6,542 nucleotides of DNA from Kiritimatiellales bacterium (GTDB lineage Bacteria > Verrucomicrobiota > Kiritimatiellia > Kiritimatiellales > Pontiellaceae), in NCBI GenBank assembly GCA_015486775.1, contig WFRA01000238.1, forward strand, positions 1 to 6,542. Reading direction: 5' to 3'. The notes beneath the pieces are model-generated. The model ran no database searches and was not told the origin of the DNA. It worked only from the letters and a program-made list of their open reading frames with translations. The translations under genes and the position numbers were made by a program. Shown here piece by piece: positions 6,286-6,542 of the stretch (within the stretch, counting starts at the first letter, position 1; every line of letters begins with the position of its first letter).

Positions 6286-6358
6286 TCGTAGCAGCGACGC
6301 CCCCGTCGCTTGTCCCCTCTCCCAGCAAAAGAAAGCGACGGGGGCGTCGCTTCTACGA
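6286..6358. repeat. Long near-perfect 26-bp inverted repeat (REP-like)
   Basis: Arms 6286-6311 and 6333-6358 are inverted copies matching at 25 of 26 positions around a 21-base loop. Each arm contains its own palindrome, AGCGACG-CCCC-CGTCGCT, so the element could fold as one long hairpin or as two small ones. This nested symmetry is typical of paired REP/BIME-type elements. It may also terminate transcription or stop readthrough into the next gene. Confidence 0.8.
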
Positions 6359-6366
6359 TTTTCATC

Positions 6367-6542
6367 GTGAAATGCTCGATTCATTCCACAGGAACGCCCC
6401 CGCACAGAAAAACAAGACAACGAACCGATATCCTTTTCTGGCTACTTTTATTTTTTGTGATCGCAACCGGATCGACCTTGCCTGCTGCAAGGAAACCAGC
6501 TATCAAAGAGGAAGTAATGAGCAGAATATTAAAATATCGGAC
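6367..6542 (+). CDS. Possible start of a membrane-anchored or exported protein (3' truncated)
   Basis: From GTG 6367 the frame is open to the window end, about 58 residues. It encodes a basic stretch (HRKTRQRTD), then a strong hydrophobic segment (ILFWLLLFFVIATG), then a polar sequence, an arrangement typical of a signal peptide or signal-anchor. There is no good Shine-Dalgarno for the GTG. A rival start, ATG 6517 with GAGGA 4 bases upstream, would leave out the hydrophobic segment. Codons here are more A-rich than in the neighbouring genes. I do not recognise the protein. Confidence 0.35.
   Translation, partial: MKCSIHSTGTPPHRKTRQRTDILFWLLLFFVIATGSTLPAARKPAIKEEVMSRILKYR

Larger units (their letters stand above)
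5944..6366. other. Non-coding intergenic stretch rich in hairpins
   Basis: After the terminator of the histone-like gene I see no credible coding sequence. Several open frames cross it on both strands, but none has a ribosome site or a recognisable protein pattern, and they overlap one another and the hairpins, as expected of chance frames in GC-rich DNA. What it holds is structure: small stems at 5999-6069, an inverted repeat at 6171-6219 and a long one at 6286-6358. Phrases such as CAGACAGGAATG and AGCGACGCCCCCGTCGCT look like dispersed intergenic repeat units. Confidence 0.6.

Noticed and set aside
5536..6420. 294-codon minus-strand frame across the hairpin region and the histone-like gene
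   Set aside because: It crosses a strong terminator and two inverted repeats, has Cys/Arg/Gly-rich translation without pattern and no ribosome site.
6478..6506. TTGCCT and TATCAA 17 bases apart, resembling a promoter
   Set aside because: It would place transcription start at or just before ATG 6517 and inside an open frame; the match to consensus is modest.

Overview
The window looks like chromosomal DNA of a GC-rich, diderm (two-membrane) bacterium. The evidence is a complete MCE/Mla-type lipid-transport module, a Sec-exported beta-rich repeat protein and a Lys/Ala-rich histone-like protein. Long hairpin-forming intergenic repeats, a histone-H1-like tail and this MCE arrangement together make me think of the PVC superphylum, perhaps Kiritimatiellota. 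That is an impression from style, not a demonstrated placement.

Layout. Positions 1-304 (+) hold the 3' end of a gene whose tail resembles bacterial GT39/PMT-type glycosyltransferases. It converges, across a 39-base gap with a weak hairpin, on a five-gene block on the minus strand (5492 down to 344). In transcription order the block contains: an exported 444-residue protein built of about 20 tandem aromatic 'WPFY' repeats; the MlaE-type permease; the MlaF-type ATPase; the MlaD-type MCE substrate-binding protein; and, after a 140-base spacer holding a large imperfect inverted repeat, a zinc-ribbon/membrane-anchor/triple-OB-fold protein. The first four overlap one another by 28, 4 and 8 bases, so they are almost certainly one translationally coupled operon.

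Divergent from the operon, at 5626-5943 (+), is a small histone-H1-like protein: a Lys/Ala/Pro tail fused to a short C-terminal domain resembling DUF2934. It has an excellent Shine-Dalgarno and a textbook rho-independent terminator. From about 6000 to 6360 I see no credible gene, only a cluster of hairpins that includes a 26-base inverted repeat with one mismatch. The right edge may contain the start of another membrane-anchored or exported protein (from about 6367), cut by the window end.

How the genes work together. MlaE, MlaF and MlaD form the inner-membrane ABC complex that moves phospholipid between membranes. No MlaA, MlaB or MlaC is visible here. MlaD instead carries a long C-terminal tail of five 35-residue repeats, and the first gene encodes an exported aromatic beta-repeat protein. 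A reasonable hypothesis is that this repeat protein is an envelope or outer-membrane partner of the MCE complex. This is the most interesting lead in the window.
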